The notes: a model not told the origin generated them from the letters alone. 64,000 bases of DNA from an uncultured Prevotella sp. (GCA_902491375.1 CABUHE010000006.1:23241-87240), one strand, 5' to 3'; counted from the first letter of the stretch, positions 9,483-18,953 are shown. Numbers and translations are program-made.

Positions 9483-10388
9483 ATGGAAAAAATATTCAAG
9501 GTTGACTCCATAGACGACTACAACAAGGTGATGGGTGTTGAGACAAAGCATCCGCTTGTAACCGTAATCGATGAGAAAACGCTAAGCCGGTTTCCCTTCG
9601 AAGGCGACATAACATACAGCTACGGCGTATATGCGCTGTTCCTGAAGCAGACCTACTGCGGCGACATAACCTACGGACGCATGCCCTACGACTATCAGGA
9701 GGGCACGGTAACGAGCTTCGCTCCGGGGCAGGTTGTCCACATAAAGCTAAGGCCTGACTATAAGCCTAACGCCACAGGACTGCTGTTTCACCCTGACCTT
9801 ATACGCGGAACGTCGCTCGGTCAGGAAATCAAGCAGTATTCGTTTTTCTCCTACTCGTCGCGCGAGGCACTGCATCTGTCAGAGCAGGAGAAAGCCATCT
9901 TCAAGGACTGTCTCGACAAAATAAAGATTGAGATAGAACGTCCTATCGACGGACACAGCAAGAAACTGATATGCCGCAACATCGAACTGCTGCTCGACTA
10001 CTGCATGAGATTCTACGAACGGCAGTTCATAACCCGAAAGGCGGTCAACCGCGACGTGCTGACCAAGTTTGAGGAAGAGCTTGACAACTACTTCCTCGGC
10101 AGGACAGCTGCCGTAAACGGACTGCCATCGGTGAAGTATTTTGCAGAGAAATGCTTCCTGTCGCCAAACTATTTCGGCGACCTTATAAAGAAAGAGACAG
10201 GCCGCACTCCGCAGGAATACATACAGAACAAAATCATCAACATGGCCAAGGAACAACTGCTCGGCACGACAAAGACTGTCAACGAGATAAGCTACGACCT
10301 CGGTTTTCAGTATTCGCAGCACTTCAACCGCTACTTCAAGCGCAACACAGGCATGACTCCAAGCGAATACAGAAAGGTGAACGTGTAA
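9483..10388 (+). CDS. AraC/XylS-family transcriptional regulator 1
   Basis: A 301-residue DNA-binding regulator. The N-terminal two-thirds (about 1-190) is a cupin-like sensor with no recognised ligand. The C-terminal 100 residues carry the two AraC helix-turn-helix units: LSPNYFGDLIKKETGRTP and then VNEISYDLGFQYSQHFNRYF with the closing GMTPSEYRK signature. It is followed after 38 bp by a close relative, and the two share blocks such as FHPDLIRGTSLG / FHPNLISCTPLG and FYERQFITR / FYNRQFITR, so they arose by tandem duplication. The acetylxylan esterase 1.2 kb downstream is a plausible but unproven target. Confidence 0.92.
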   Translation: MEKIFKVDSIDDYNKVMGVETKHPLVTVIDEKTLSRFPFEGDITYSYGVYALFLKQTYCGDITYGRMPYDYQEGTVTSFAPGQVVHIKLRPDYKPNATGLLFHPDLIRGTSLGQEIKQYSFFSYSSREALHLSEQEKAIFKDCLDKIKIEIERPIDGHSKKLICRNIELLLDYCMRFYERQFITRKAVNRDVLTKFEEELDNYFLGRTAAVNGLPSVKYFAEKCFLSPNYFGDLIKKETGRTPQEYIQNKIINMAKEQLLGTTKTVNEISYDLGFQYSQHFNRYFKRNTGMTPSEYRKVNV

Positions 10389-10425
10389 CATCAGCCACAA
10401 CGGCAAGGCATAAAAACAATATAGA

Positions 10426-11298
10426 ATGCACTCTGAAAGCTATGCCCATAACTACGTGTGCGAATGTAACCGCGCGTTCAACGCCGAGACTCTGCACCCG
10501 CTCGTCAGTCTTATCGACATGTCGGCGCCATGCGACGGCAGTCATATCAAGACTGACTGCTACGCCGTTATGTTCAGACACAGCACTGACAATGACGGCA
10601 GATACGGGCACAGATATTACGACTACTCTGACGGCACACTGCTATTCATCACTCCGCACAAGGAGATTGACCTCAGTACAAACGACGGCACGCTGCTGAT
10701 ATTCCACCCCAACCTGATAAGTTGCACCCCGCTCGGCATGCGTCTGAAAGAATATTCGTTCTTCAGATACCGCACAGACGAGGCTCTCCACGTATCGTGC
10801 TGCGAGGCGAAAGTAGTCAGCCGCTGCCTCGAAGACATCAACAATGAGCTGGAATGGGGTGTCGACGAATACAGCAAGACCATTATAAGCAACATAATCG
10901 ACCTGCTGCTGGCCTACTGCCGCAGGTTCTACAACCGCCAGTTCATAACCCGACACAACGCCAATGTTGACACAATAGCCGCACTCGACGGCATAATAAA
11001 CCGCTACTTTGAGTCGGGAACGGCTGCCGAGAAAGGTCTGCCCACAGCCGGAACGGCCGCGCAGCAGCTCGGCATGTCGGCCGCATATCTGAACGACATG
11101 ATGAAAAACGAGACGGGAAAGACCGTCAGCGAATATGTGCAGCTGCGCCGTATGGCTATGGCTAAGCAGATGCTTATGGCTGACGACAGGTCTGTCGGCG
11201 AGATAGCCAGCCTGCTGGGCTTCGCCACAGAGAAGCTGTTTACAACTCTGTTCAAGAAAATCACAGGCTGCACGCCTGACGAATACCGAAACGGCTGA
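10426..11298 (+). CDS. AraC/XylS-family transcriptional regulator 2 (tandem paralogue)
   Basis: A 290-residue paralogue of the preceding gene, in the same direction and only 38 bp away, so the two are probably co-transcribed. The sensor region has diverged more than the DNA-binding region. The HTH pair is visible as MSAAYLNDMMKNETGKT and VGEIASLLGFATEKLFTTLF with CTPDEYRNG at the end. Retention of two divergent sensors suggests different ligands or a heterodimer; neither is shown by sequence. No terminator is obvious in the following 60 bp, but a repeat array begins at 11360. Confidence 0.9.
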   Translation: MHSESYAHNYVCECNRAFNAETLHPLVSLIDMSAPCDGSHIKTDCYAVMFRHSTDNDGRYGHRYYDYSDGTLLFITPHKEIDLSTNDGTLLIFHPNLISCTPLGMRLKEYSFFRYRTDEALHVSCCEAKVVSRCLEDINNELEWGVDEYSKTIISNIIDLLLAYCRRFYNRQFITRHNANVDTIAALDGIINRYFESGTAAEKGLPTAGTAAQQLGMSAAYLNDMMKNETGKTVSEYVQLRRMAMAKQMLMADDRSVGEIASLLGFATEKLFTTLFKKITGCTPDEYRNG

Positions 11299-11359
11299 CT
11301 GACGTTTTTTATACGACAGAATATTACTTACGTAACATACTGATATTCAATATATTACA

Positions 11360-11438
11360 AAAGGGCATCTTTCAGTGCATGAAAGATGCCCTTTTGCGTT
11401 GTAAAAGATGGCATATTGGAAGGCAAAAGACGGTTAAT
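11360..11438. repeat. Four-module 22-bp periodic palindrome array, copy B
   Basis: Modules start at 11360 (AAAGGGCATCTTT), 11382 (AAAGATGCCCTTT), 11404 (AAAGATGGCATAT) and 11426 (AAAGACGGTTAAT), again exactly 22 bp apart. The first two are exact reverse complements, and with flanking bases form a perfect 16-bp stem with a 7-nt loop. The last two keep the AAAG end but have lost CTTT. It lies 116 bp upstream of the esterase promoter. It could double as a terminator for the AraC pair, although no clear T tract follows. Confidence 0.9.
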
Positions 11439-11553
11439 CAGAAAACCATTGACGGCAGCCCTATGCTTACGTAGCCGTATGCAGAGATAAAAAAACGGAC
11501 TTATTATCATAACATTTCATACTGATTTATTTTGCAATGAAAACCGTTTGCAT

Positions 11554-11561
11554 TAACTTTG
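11554..11561 (+). promoter_or_regulatory. Promoter of the acetylxylan esterase gene
   Basis: TAACTTTG followed by C is an excellent -7 box; TTTG at 11531-11534 lies 19 nt upstream and fits the -33 element. The start codon is 26 nt downstream. Confidence 0.75.
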
Positions 11562-11586
11562 CACAAGAACTAATACACTAAAACTT

Positions 11587-12894
11587 ATGAGAAAACTTGT
11601 ATTTACGCTGCTTATGGTGTGTGCCGTATGGCTCAACACAGCAGCCGAGAACTATCCTTACCGCTCTGATTATCTGTGGGTTACTGTGCCCGACCATGCA
11701 GACTGGCTCTATCAGACTGGCGAAAAGGCTGTTGTAGAGATACAGCTGTACAAATACGGAATACCGCGCGACGCCGAAGTGGAATATGAAATAGCCAACG
11801 ACATGATGAAAGCCGACCGCCACGGCAAGGTTAGACTGAAAGACGGAAGGGCGAAGATAGACATCGGAACGAGAAAAGAGCCGGGCTTCCGCGACCTGCG
11901 TCTGAAAGCAACTGTCGACGGAACAACGTACACTCACCACATAAAGGTAGGCTTCTCTCCTGAAAAGATAATGCCTTACACCAAAGAACCTGACGACTTC
12001 GTCAGCTTCTGGAACAGCAACATAGAGCAGATGAGACAGACTCCGCTGACCTATACTAAGGAGAAAGCCGAAGAATACTGCACCGACAAGATTGACTGTT
12101 ACCTTGTTAAGGTAAACCTGAACAGACAGAATCAGTCGGTCTACGCATATCTGTTCTACCCGAAAAACGCGGCGAAAGGCAGCTGCCCGGTAGTGCTTTG
12201 TCCTCCGGGAGCAGGAATAAAGACGATAAAAGACCCTCTGCGCCACAAATATTATGCCGAGAACGGCTGCATAAGAATGGAAATGGAGATACACGGACTC
12301 GACCCGCGCCTGTCTGCCGAGACATTCAACGACATCTCAAAAGCCTTCAACGGCAAGGAGAACGGCTATCTTGCCAACGGCATAGACAACCGCGACCGCT
12401 ACTACATGAAGCGTGTCTACCTGGCTCTGGTGCGCTGTCTTGACCTGCTTACAGGCCTGCCAGAGTGGGACGGGCGCAACGTTATAGTGCAGGGCGGCAG
12501 TCAGGGAGGCGCATTGTCGATAGTCGCTGCCGCACTCGACAACCGTGTAACGCAGTGCATCGTAAACCATCCGGCACTGGCCGACATGGCGGCCTACGCC
12601 TACGGACACACCGGCGGATACCCTCACTTCAACAAAATGGAGAATATGTTTACGCCCGAAAACATCAGGACAATGGCTTATTATGACGTTGTAAACTTCG
12701 CCCGACACGTGAAAGCCGACACTTACATGACTTGGGGATACAATGACAACACCTGTCCGCCGACGACAAGTTACGCCGTATGGAACACTCTGAAATGCAA
12801 CAAAGAGTCGCTTATAACGCCGATAAACGAGCATTGGACGTCAGACGCGACGGAGCGTAACCAGATGGAATGGATGAAAAAACATCTGAAATAA
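11587..12894 (+). CDS. Secreted acetylxylan esterase (AXE1/CE7-like)
   Basis: A 435-residue protein with a signal peptide (about 1-20). An N-terminal beta-rich domain (about 25-130) precedes the alpha/beta hydrolase. The catalytic triad can be placed: nucleophile Ser305 in GGSQGG, Asp387 in WGYNDN, and His416 in NEHWT. CE7 enzymes remove acetyl groups from xylo-oligosaccharides and also deacetylate cephalosporin C. Here it would act in the periplasm or outside the cell on decorated plant glycans. It stands alone, not inside a SusCD locus; the upstream AraC pair may control it. A strong bidirectional terminator follows. Closest alternative is another acyl-ester hydrolase of the same fold. Confidence 0.85.
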   Translation: MRKLVFTLLMVCAVWLNTAAENYPYRSDYLWVTVPDHADWLYQTGEKAVVEIQLYKYGIPRDAEVEYEIANDMMKADRHGKVRLKDGRAKIDIGTRKEPGFRDLRLKATVDGTTYTHHIKVGFSPEKIMPYTKEPDDFVSFWNSNIEQMRQTPLTYTKEKAEEYCTDKIDCYLVKVNLNRQNQSVYAYLFYPKNAAKGSCPVVLCPPGAGIKTIKDPLRHKYYAENGCIRMEMEIHGLDPRLSAETFNDISKAFNGKENGYLANGIDNRDRYYMKRVYLALVRCLDLLTGLPEWDGRNVIVQGGSQGGALSIVAAALDNRVTQCIVNHPALADMAAYAYGHTGGYPHFNKMENMFTPENIRTMAYYDVVNFARHVKADTYMTWGYNDNTCPPTTSYAVWNTLKCNKESLITPINEHWTSDATERNQMEWMKKHLK

Positions 12895-12960
12895 ACTGCA
12901 TAAGGCAGTTTGTTTCAGTATAAACTGATAAAAAGGAAACGGATAAATACACTGAAAAAG

Positions 12961-12997
12961 AAAACAGGATGAGCCTGAACAAAGCTCATCCTGTTTT
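12961..12997. terminator. Bidirectional terminator between esterase and outer-membrane genes
   Basis: AAAACAGGATGAGC pairs perfectly with GCTCATCCTGTTTT (14 bp, 9-nt loop) with A/T runs on both sides. It can end the plus-strand esterase transcript and the minus-strand barrel-protein transcript that converge here. Confidence 0.92.
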
Positions 12998-13090
12998 TAT
13001 TATCATAGCGTCTGACTTTAAGACAGAAGCATAACGGCAGCCGTTTAAACCGCCGCGGCTTACTGCAAGCAGCGCGTATATTGCTGTTTA

Positions 13091-13768
13091 TTAGAACGTT
13101 CTCTTGCCTAAGTTGAACTGTACGCCTACGTGGAAATCGAAGAAACCGTTGCAACCGGTGCTTACGCTCATACCTGTACCAGAGCCTACGCCGTCGAAAA
13201 ACTCGCTCGTCGTAACCTGATAAGCCATGTCAGCGTAAACACTCCAACGGTCGTCGATACGGTATGTACCGCCAAAACCGGCGCCTACCATCGGCGAGCC
13301 AGAGCCTGTTGCAAGATTGGAAGACAGACCGGCACGCGGGAATACTACTATATCCCACTTTCTGTCACGGTCGTAACCGCCGATAATGTTCACCGCACTG
13401 AGCTGCACGTCTACATAAGCAAGAATATATCCGCCGCCGTCCATATTGTTGGCGTAGTCGCCGCTGCCTACCCATTCAAGGTGATTATTCTTAAACAAAG
13501 GGAAGCCGTTCTCCCAGTTAAGTCTGAAACGGAGTCCGATTTCAGGTGAGAACCACTTGCCGACAGCACCTGTAAGTCCGAAAGTCTTGCCCTTAGGAAA
13601 CGTCTTTGAGAAGTCCTTGCCGTAAGGATTCTGCAACGACATGTCAAGACCGGCCTGCAAATACCAGTTAGACCAAAACGAATTGCCTATCACTACGGGC
13701 TTCTCCTCTTGCGCGTTTACGCAGTTGAAAGACAGAAGCAAAAGCAGTCCAAGTATTATCTTTTTCAT
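13091..13768 (-). CDS. Small outer-membrane beta-barrel protein, copy 2
   Basis: A 225-residue protein with a signal peptide ending near NCVNAQ. The mature chain is built of alternating strands rich in Gly and aromatic residues (FPRAGLSSNL, GAGFGGTYRIDDRWSVYADMA) and ends in Phe, as expected for an outer-membrane barrel of 8-10 strands. It begins immediately at the end of its neighbour: the TAATG junction shares a base, so translation is coupled. The two proteins share SLQNPYGKDFSK/SLQNPYGHDFSR, FPKGKTFG/FPNGKTFG and FNLG near the C terminus, showing tandem duplication. There is no OmpA-type peptidoglycan-binding domain. Cargo or function unknown. Confidence 0.82.
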   Translation of the reverse strand: MKKIILGLLLLLSFNCVNAQEEKPVVIGNSFWSNWYLQAGLDMSLQNPYGKDFSKTFPKGKTFGLTGAVGKWFSPEIGLRFRLNWENGFPLFKNNHLEWVGSGDYANNMDGGGYILAYVDVQLSAVNIIGGYDRDRKWDIVVFPRAGLSSNLATGSGSPMVGAGFGGTYRIDDRWSVYADMAYQVTTSEFFDGVGSGTGMSVSTGCNGFFDFHVGVQFNLGKRTF

Positions 13769-14469
13769 TATTGATTAGCCTTTTTAAATCCTTGATTACC
13801 CAAATTAAACTGAACACCACACTCTATGACAAAGAATCCGTTGGAGTTTGAGCCTATGCCTGTGCCCTTCTCCACTCCTGTGTGTCCGCTCGATACGCCA
13901 TTATAGGCAACATCAAGATAGAGCAGATAGCGGTCGTTAAGCCTGAAAGTGTTCTGAACGCCCAAGCCCAACAGCGGTGAACCCTTTGAAACTCCGAAGT
14001 TATAATCTATTCCGGCACGCGGATATACAATCAGATTCCACAGTCTTTCCTTGTCATAACCCAAGAAAAGGTTATGAACATTGATCTGAATATCGCCGGT
14101 AACGGTCATGTATCCGCCCCTGTGCATATTCCTTCCCGGGTCGTAAAACGGTGCCAGCCAGTTGGCATGGCCGTTCTTGAAAAGTCCGATACCGTTCTCC
14201 CAGTTCACCTTTGCCCTCAATCCTAACACCGGAGTAAACCATCGGCCGAGAGCTGCGTTCACACCAAATGTCTTTCCGTTAGGGAAAACACGGGAAAAAT
14301 CATGGCCGTAAGGATTCTGCAACGACATGTCCAAACCTACCTGTACATACCAGTTTGTCCAGAATGAAGGCATTTCCACTTCATACTTCGCTGCCTTATT
14401 CTCCTGCTCCTGTGCAAAGGTCAGGGTTGTTGTCAATAAGGCAACGACAATAAATAACATTCTCTTCAT
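13768..14469 (-). CDS. Small outer-membrane beta-barrel protein, copy 1
   Basis: A 233-residue paralogue and the first gene of a two-gene operon. It has a signal peptide (MKRMLFIVVALLTTTLTFAQ), then repeated amphipathic strands with conserved FWTNWYVQVGLDMSLQNPY near the start and ECGVQFNLGNQGF near the end. The stop overlaps the start of copy 2 by one base (TAATG). The family is a small porin-like barrel found in many Bacteroidales and usually annotated only as a hypothetical outer-membrane protein. Expression as a coupled pair suggests both barrels are needed together or offer antigenic redundancy; that is inference. Confidence 0.82.
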   Translation of the reverse strand: MKRMLFIVVALLTTTLTFAQEQENKAAKYEVEMPSFWTNWYVQVGLDMSLQNPYGHDFSRVFPNGKTFGVNAALGRWFTPVLGLRAKVNWENGIGLFKNGHANWLAPFYDPGRNMHRGGYMTVTGDIQINVHNLFLGYDKERLWNLIVYPRAGIDYNFGVSKGSPLLGLGVQNTFRLNDRYLLYLDVAYNGVSSGHTGVEKGTGIGSNSNGFFVIECGVQFNLGNQGFKKANQ

Positions 14470-14932
14470 AAAACTGAATAATCGTATTTCGACTATAATA
14501 AAAATTTAATGATACTTATTTTTAATTGAGTCCGACTGTTTTTGCTGTCATTTAAACTTACAATCAACTGTATCCGATTAACCGTTATGACTCTGAAACA
14601 CAAAGAAGTACAAACGATTACCGTAACTCTCTAAGCGTGGACAAAGTTACAGAAATATTTTATATGGCTGACAATGTCTGCAAGTTTTTTGACAAAATGA
14701 TGGCAAAATATACAAGAAAAGCAACGGATTGTGTAAATCTGTATGCTATAACGCGACGTTTTAAACAACTGTTCAAATATGAAACGACCGTCAATAGTCA
14801 ATAAAAACAATAATAAAAAAGCCGGCAGTCATGACGTTTTCTGTCTTGTATTGACATTAATCAGAAAGCGTCATGACCGCCGGAGTTACTTTATGACAAA
14901 GCTGTAAAACAACGGCTGGATGTCGGTTGCTG
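14470..14932. other. Intergenic region between barrel operon and cupin gene
   Basis: About 460 bp without a gene. The right part holds the terminator of the cupin gene (14815-14883). The left part should contain the promoter of the barrel operon, but no clean TAnnTTTG match was found. The sequence is AT-rich and otherwise featureless to my reading. Confidence 0.6.
14815..14883 (-). terminator. Terminator of the CMD-cupin gene
   Basis: CCGGCAGTCATGACG (14822-14836) pairs with CGTCATGACCGCCGG (14869-14883) with one mismatch across a 32-nt loop; on the minus strand it ends in a run of T residues. The large loop is unusual but the T tract supports termination. Confidence 0.75.
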
Positions 14933-16048
14933 TCAGTCGAGCTTGCCGTACTCCTCATCTGTAACCGGCTCAAGCCACTCGTTGGTAGCTCCCGGCTCAG
15001 CAACGGTAAACGTTACGTGCTGGAACCAGCTGTCCTTAGTGGCTCCGTGCCAGTGCTTCATGCCTTCAGGAATCTCGACAACATCGCCCGGATTGAGTCT
15101 GCGTGCAGGCTTTCCCCACTCCTGATACCAGCCTGTACCGCCTACACAGATAAGCACCTGTATGCCTTTATGGTGTATGTGCCAGTTGTTTCGGCAGCCA
15201 GGCTCAAACGTTACGTTGGCGACTGGCACCTTGCCGGAGCTTAAAGGAGCGAGGAAACTATCGCCGATGAAATACTTTGCGTATGCCGAATTAGGCTCAC
15301 CTTTAGGAAACATAGGGTCGCTTACAGGGCGTCCTTCACTGAAATCAGTGCCGTAAACCTCTGCAATGGCTTTCCTTGCGCGCCAAGCCTCGACGTCGCC
15401 GACTCTCTCAGCCAGCACCTCCGGGATTGAATGAATCTCCGCATCGGTAAGTCCCATGTTGCGTGCGCCGCTGACATGCGACTTCAACTGTGAGCCGCAT
15501 CCTTCCAAAGCAGACAGCGCGCTGACCGTAACCAGCTCACGCTGGGCGTGCGTAAGGTTGTCGCGTGAGAATATATCGCCGAACAAATGAGCTTTAAGAT
15601 AGTAGTCAGTAGCAGGCGCGAAATCGTATGTAAAGGGCTTGCCGGTCAGCTGTGTCTGCACTTCCGTGCCCTGTTTAAGCGCGTCATAGTCAGCAGGCAA
15701 CGGGTCGGCATCCTTTCCTTCAGGGTCGTTTATGCCACGACTCTTGCGCTCATCGAGTACACTTTGAAGTGTTCCAAGTGCGTTAAGACTGCGCGGAAAA
15801 CCTGTGTAGGCGTAAAGTTGCGACAACGCTTCCTTTATCTGACTTACCGTCAGACCAGCGTCAAGACCGCTGTTTATGGCTCCGGCCAGAGCCTTCACGT
15901 CGCCTTTGGCCTCAAGACAAGAGATAGCAACCATGCACTGTTGCCTCTCGTTAAGTACGTTTTTCATATTGCTTTGAGCTTTTATAGGATTGCAGACAAG
16001 CGCGGTCAGCGCCACCGCAACCAGAGTTTTGTATATTTTGGTAATCAT
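14933..16048 (-). CDS. Secreted carboxymuconolactone decarboxylase-cupin fusion
   Basis: A protein of about 371 residues with a signal peptide (MITKIYKTLVAVALTALVCN). The chain then carries two AhpD/CMD-type alpha-helical segments (about 30-110 and 150-230) and a C-terminal cupin (about 245-371) with the metal-binding motif GCRNNWHIHHKG and a later PEGMKHWHGAT. The CMD segments contain TVSALSALEGCGSQLKSH, with a single Cys rather than the CxxC pair of AhpD peroxiredoxin reductases. The fusion is widely annotated in Bacteroidales, and its substrate is unknown; quinone, gamma-lactone or peroxide chemistry have been suggested for relatives. The frame could begin 21 bp earlier, but the promoter box at 16067-16074 overlaps that codon, so ATG at 16048 is chosen. 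Confidence 0.83.
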   Translation of the reverse strand: MITKIYKTLVAVALTALVCNPIKAQSNMKNVLNERQQCMVAISCLEAKGDVKALAGAINSGLDAGLTVSQIKEALSQLYAYTGFPRSLNALGTLQSVLDERKSRGINDPEGKDADPLPADYDALKQGTEVQTQLTGKPFTYDFAPATDYYLKAHLFGDIFSRDNLTHAQRELVTVSALSALEGCGSQLKSHVSGARNMGLTDAEIHSIPEVLAERVGDVEAWRARKAIAEVYGTDFSEGRPVSDPMFPKGEPNSAYAKYFIGDSFLAPLSSGKVPVANVTFEPGCRNNWHIHHKGIQVLICVGGTGWYQEWGKPARRLNPGDVVEIPEGMKHWHGATKDSWFQHVTFTVAEPGATNEWLEPVTDEEYGKLD

Positions 16049-16066
16049 AAGTAAGAATGTTTTGTG

Positions 16067-16074
16067 CAAAAGTA
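16067..16074 (-). promoter_or_regulatory. Promoter box that decides the cupin gene start
   Basis: Minus-strand TACTTTTG followed by C matches TAnnTTTG. It overlaps the first possible start codon (16069), so translation must begin downstream at 16048. Confidence 0.65.
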
Positions 16075-16196
16075 ATAATTATCAACATACAGGCGCGTAC
16101 CTGATTTACCGATAAATGTATCAATTTTACATTTTGATTACCACCTTAAAATCTTCTGTTACAATGCGAACGGACAATAACAGAGCACATAAAGCA

Positions 16197-16236
16197 CAAG
16201 AGGTGATATTCTTTCTGACAGGAATATCACCTCTTG
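16197..16236 (-). terminator. Hairpin after the xus operon
   Basis: CAAGAGGTGATATTC pairs perfectly with GAATATCACCTCTTG (15 bp, 10-nt loop), 20 nt beyond the xusC stop on the minus strand. The T tract is weak (CTTTATG), so it may act as a 3' stabilising hairpin as well as a terminator. Confidence 0.75.
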
Positions 16237-16255
16237 CACTCAACTAATCACGATG

Positions 16256-17413
16256 TCAGCGTGAACGACGGAACAGACGCCGTATCCAAAGATAATAGCC
16301 GGTAAGCGGCAGAGCTGTACCGATCAGCACGGCGATAAGCCATATCAGGCGAGTCAGCAGTCCGCCCCAACGGCCTGTATGCACCGACCATATCCAACCG
16401 TTGATTTTAGACGACACTCCACCTTCTGAATAAATAGAGGCTGAAATGATACGTCCTGTCGCATTGTCAAACTTATACTTATCGGCAGCACGCTGGTTCC
16501 CGAGCGCTCCGAAAGACACATCGGCAGAGCCTTCAGACACTGTTATCTGCTCATATCCGGCGTTGTGAGTGCGCAGATAGTTGTAAACATCCTGCCATTT
16601 CGCATAAATATCGGTCGGATTACCGGCTCTATCAGCCATCTCTTTGCCGTCAGACTTTCCGCCGTCGGCACTGCCTCCAGCCTTCGTTGTCTTTGAGGAA
16701 CTGTCCTGCGAACTGCTTTTCTCGGTTTCATGAACACCGAAAAGAGCATTGAAACCGTCGCTATACCACTTGAACGACCATGTAAGGCCAGTCAAAGCCA
16801 TAAGCAACAGGAACACAAGAGCATACATTCCGCCTGCTGCATGCAGACTGCGCCAGAACAGATGACGCGAGCGATTGACCGTTATCTTCAATCCGTTGCG
16901 CAAACCACGAAGCGTCTTAGGCCACCAAATAACTATTCCCGACAACAGCAGAAGCACGAAAATTATTACGGAAGTGCCCACGATAACACGTCCCCAAAAC
17001 ACTCCGCCGTTATTTGAAGGACTGTCGAGCAGCCAGCGGTGGAGCCTCTGCATGGTGTCAAAAAACGCCGGACGCTCATACTTTCCTTTAATTCCGCCAG
17101 TGTACTGGTCAACATAAACCGCTGCCCTACGGGGCTTAGAGAGGTTCACCTTGCATGCAAGTTCAGGGTCGGAATACATCGTTACGCCTGTAATCTCAAC
17201 ATCAGGAGCCAGCGTCGGCTTTACTCTCGCGACAATATCCTTGACAGACAGCACCGTATGGCGCGGACTTTCAGTGTAAATCATGTCGCGGTTAATTATC
17301 TTCACAATATCAGGCTCAAGCACAAGCATTGCTCCTGTAAAGCAAATAATAGTAACAATTATGCCGAAAGGAACGGCCAACCACAAATGGAATTTTAAGA
17401 AAATCTTCTTCAT
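16256..17413 (-). CDS. xusC: XusC-like PepSY-domain inner-membrane protein
   Basis: A 385-residue membrane protein with four predicted helices (about 10-35, 150-180, 195-220, 340-365) and PepSY-type periplasmic regions between them. Conserved His near helix ends (MQRLHRWLLD, RHLFWRSLHAAGG, SVHTGRWGG) fit heme coordination seen in PepSY reductases such as FsqB/FoxB. A Ser/Asp/Lys-rich low-complexity linker sits near residues 235-265. In Bacteroides thetaiotaomicron the third gene of the xenosiderophore locus is this type, and it is thought to help release iron at the inner membrane. It is the last gene of a three-gene minus-strand operon (xusA, xusB, xusC). Confidence 0.85.
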   Translation of the reverse strand: MKKIFLKFHLWLAVPFGIIVTIICFTGAMLVLEPDIVKIINRDMIYTESPRHTVLSVKDIVARVKPTLAPDVEITGVTMYSDPELACKVNLSKPRRAAVYVDQYTGGIKGKYERPAFFDTMQRLHRWLLDSPSNNGGVFWGRVIVGTSVIIFVLLLLSGIVIWWPKTLRGLRNGLKITVNRSRHLFWRSLHAAGGMYALVFLLLMALTGLTWSFKWYSDGFNALFGVHETEKSSSQDSSSKTTKAGGSADGGKSDGKEMADRAGNPTDIYAKWQDVYNYLRTHNAGYEQITVSEGSADVSFGALGNQRAADKYKFDNATGRIISASIYSEGGVSSKINGWIWSVHTGRWGGLLTRLIWLIAVLIGTALPLTGYYLWIRRLFRRSR

Positions 17414-17519
17414 AAGTATTAATTTAACGCAAAATCAATAAAAATATTGTCTGCCGGAAATATTCTTATATATTCCGGCAGACCGCAGTCAAAGCGTCAA
17501 AGGTAATCAAAAGATTTTT

Positions 17520-18953
17520 TCAGTCAATGCGTCCTACGGCACTAATGGTGGTAGCTCCGTTCACAGTAAGGCTCTTGGCAGCCACTCCGGTGGCCGGATC
17601 TATCTTCCATACGGCAGGATAACCCGAAGCCGTATTTACCGACACGTAGGCATAACCGTCCTCCATATAAGGAGTAGAGCCGAACCCTGACACGTCGGCA
17701 GGCAGTCCTGTAACCTCTGTGAGTGTCTTGGCTGAAGCGTTGAACACGGCCAGACGGTTGGCGGTCTTATCCGACGAGGTTATCGGAGCGTCATACATAA
17801 GGAACAGGAAACTGTCGCCGCCGATATACCAGCTGCGCAGAAGTCCGTTGGGCGACAGCAGTTCAAGATTGCAGTAATAATCGTCAAAATCCTCAACTGA
17901 CGTGTCTATGCGCACAACTCCTGCCGGCAGAACTGTCTGCTGGCGCGTGTCGGCCATCGTCTTGGCGTAACTCGGCGAGATGACGTAAACATAACGGCCG
18001 TCGTCGGTAGCCCATACCATCTGATAATACTGCGACTTCATTCTTCCGCAGGCATAACTTATCCTGTCGGTCTTTATCAGTTTCTTCTCTTTCAGCGTCT
18101 TGTCGGTGAATATCGCAACCCAACACTCGTCGGGCCACTGAGTCCACTGCAGCTCATCCTTGTCATAAGAACTGCTGCCCGAACCTCCGCTCTCTGTCTT
18201 TATCAGGTCCTCATAGCCCGGTCGCACCCATCTGTACTGCGTGCGTGCGGCGTCAGTGAACTGCTGGCAACCGTACTGCGACAGTCCCATCGGCACGGCA
18301 GCGCTGTATATCTTGCCGCCTACCTGCTCAAGACCGGCAAGGGTTACGTACTCGCCGTTGCCCAGAAAGTTCTCGCAGATGTAGTCAGTATCGGTAACAG
18401 AAGCCTTGCTACCGCCGGCAGAAACGGTGTTTGAAGTGAACGTTTCGTTATCAACATCGAGATAAGAAATATTGAACGCCTGTGGCAGATAGCCTGTTAC
18501 GGGGTCGGCCCAGGCCGTGCTGCCGTCGCCGCTCGACGTCGTCATTATGTAGTTGTCATACACGCCGTAGGTTGTGAAGCGTGTAACGAAATACTCCTTG
18601 GCACGCTGTTCGAGTGCGCCGGTCAGTCCATTGCGTATGTACGAATAGGTTGTGCCGCTCTCTCCCTGATGATAGTTTAAGGCATAAAGATACTTACGGC
18701 CGTGGAACACCCAGTAAGTGGCGCCGTCGTTTGCCAGACCTGACGGCGTAATCTCGCCTTCGAGAGATGCTGCCGAGGTCAGTATGTTAGCTGTGGCGTT
18801 AGAGCCTGTTACCGTGGTAGCCACGACATAAGGATTCGTAAGACCAGAGGCTGCGCCTCCTCCGTTGTCGGCAGCATCGTCAGAACATGACGTCAGTGAT
18901 AATACCGAGGCCGCCAAAGCAAGCGTTACGGTCAAAAAACTGTTCTTTTTCAT
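17520..18953 (-). CDS. xusB: XusB-like DUF4374 siderophore-binding surface lipoprotein
   Basis: A 477-residue lipoprotein: signal peptide with lipobox LTSCSDD (Cys near residue 23) followed by a Gly/Asp-rich linker typical of export to the cell surface. The rest is a seven-bladed beta-propeller-like DUF4374 domain with repeated aromatic-Gly strands. Such proteins in the Xus system bind ferric enterobactin-type siderophores and pass them to the partner TonB receptor. It lies between the receptor gene and the PepSY gene, with 58-bp and 106-bp gaps, so it is probably part of one transcript. Iron control is expected but no Fur box was recognised. Confidence 0.87.
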   Translation of the reverse strand: MKKNSFLTVTLALAASVLSLTSCSDDAADNGGGAASGLTNPYVVATTVTGSNATANILTSAASLEGEITPSGLANDGATYWVFHGRKYLYALNYHQGESGTTYSYIRNGLTGALEQRAKEYFVTRFTTYGVYDNYIMTTSSGDGSTAWADPVTGYLPQAFNISYLDVDNETFTSNTVSAGGSKASVTDTDYICENFLGNGEYVTLAGLEQVGGKIYSAAVPMGLSQYGCQQFTDAARTQYRWVRPGYEDLIKTESGGSGSSSYDKDELQWTQWPDECWVAIFTDKTLKEKKLIKTDRISYACGRMKSQYYQMVWATDDGRYVYVISPSYAKTMADTRQQTVLPAGVVRIDTSVEDFDDYYCNLELLSPNGLLRSWYIGGDSFLFLMYDAPITSSDKTANRLAVFNASAKTLTEVTGLPADVSGFGSTPYMEDGYAYVSVNTASGYPAVWKIDPATGVAAKSLTVNGATTISAVGRID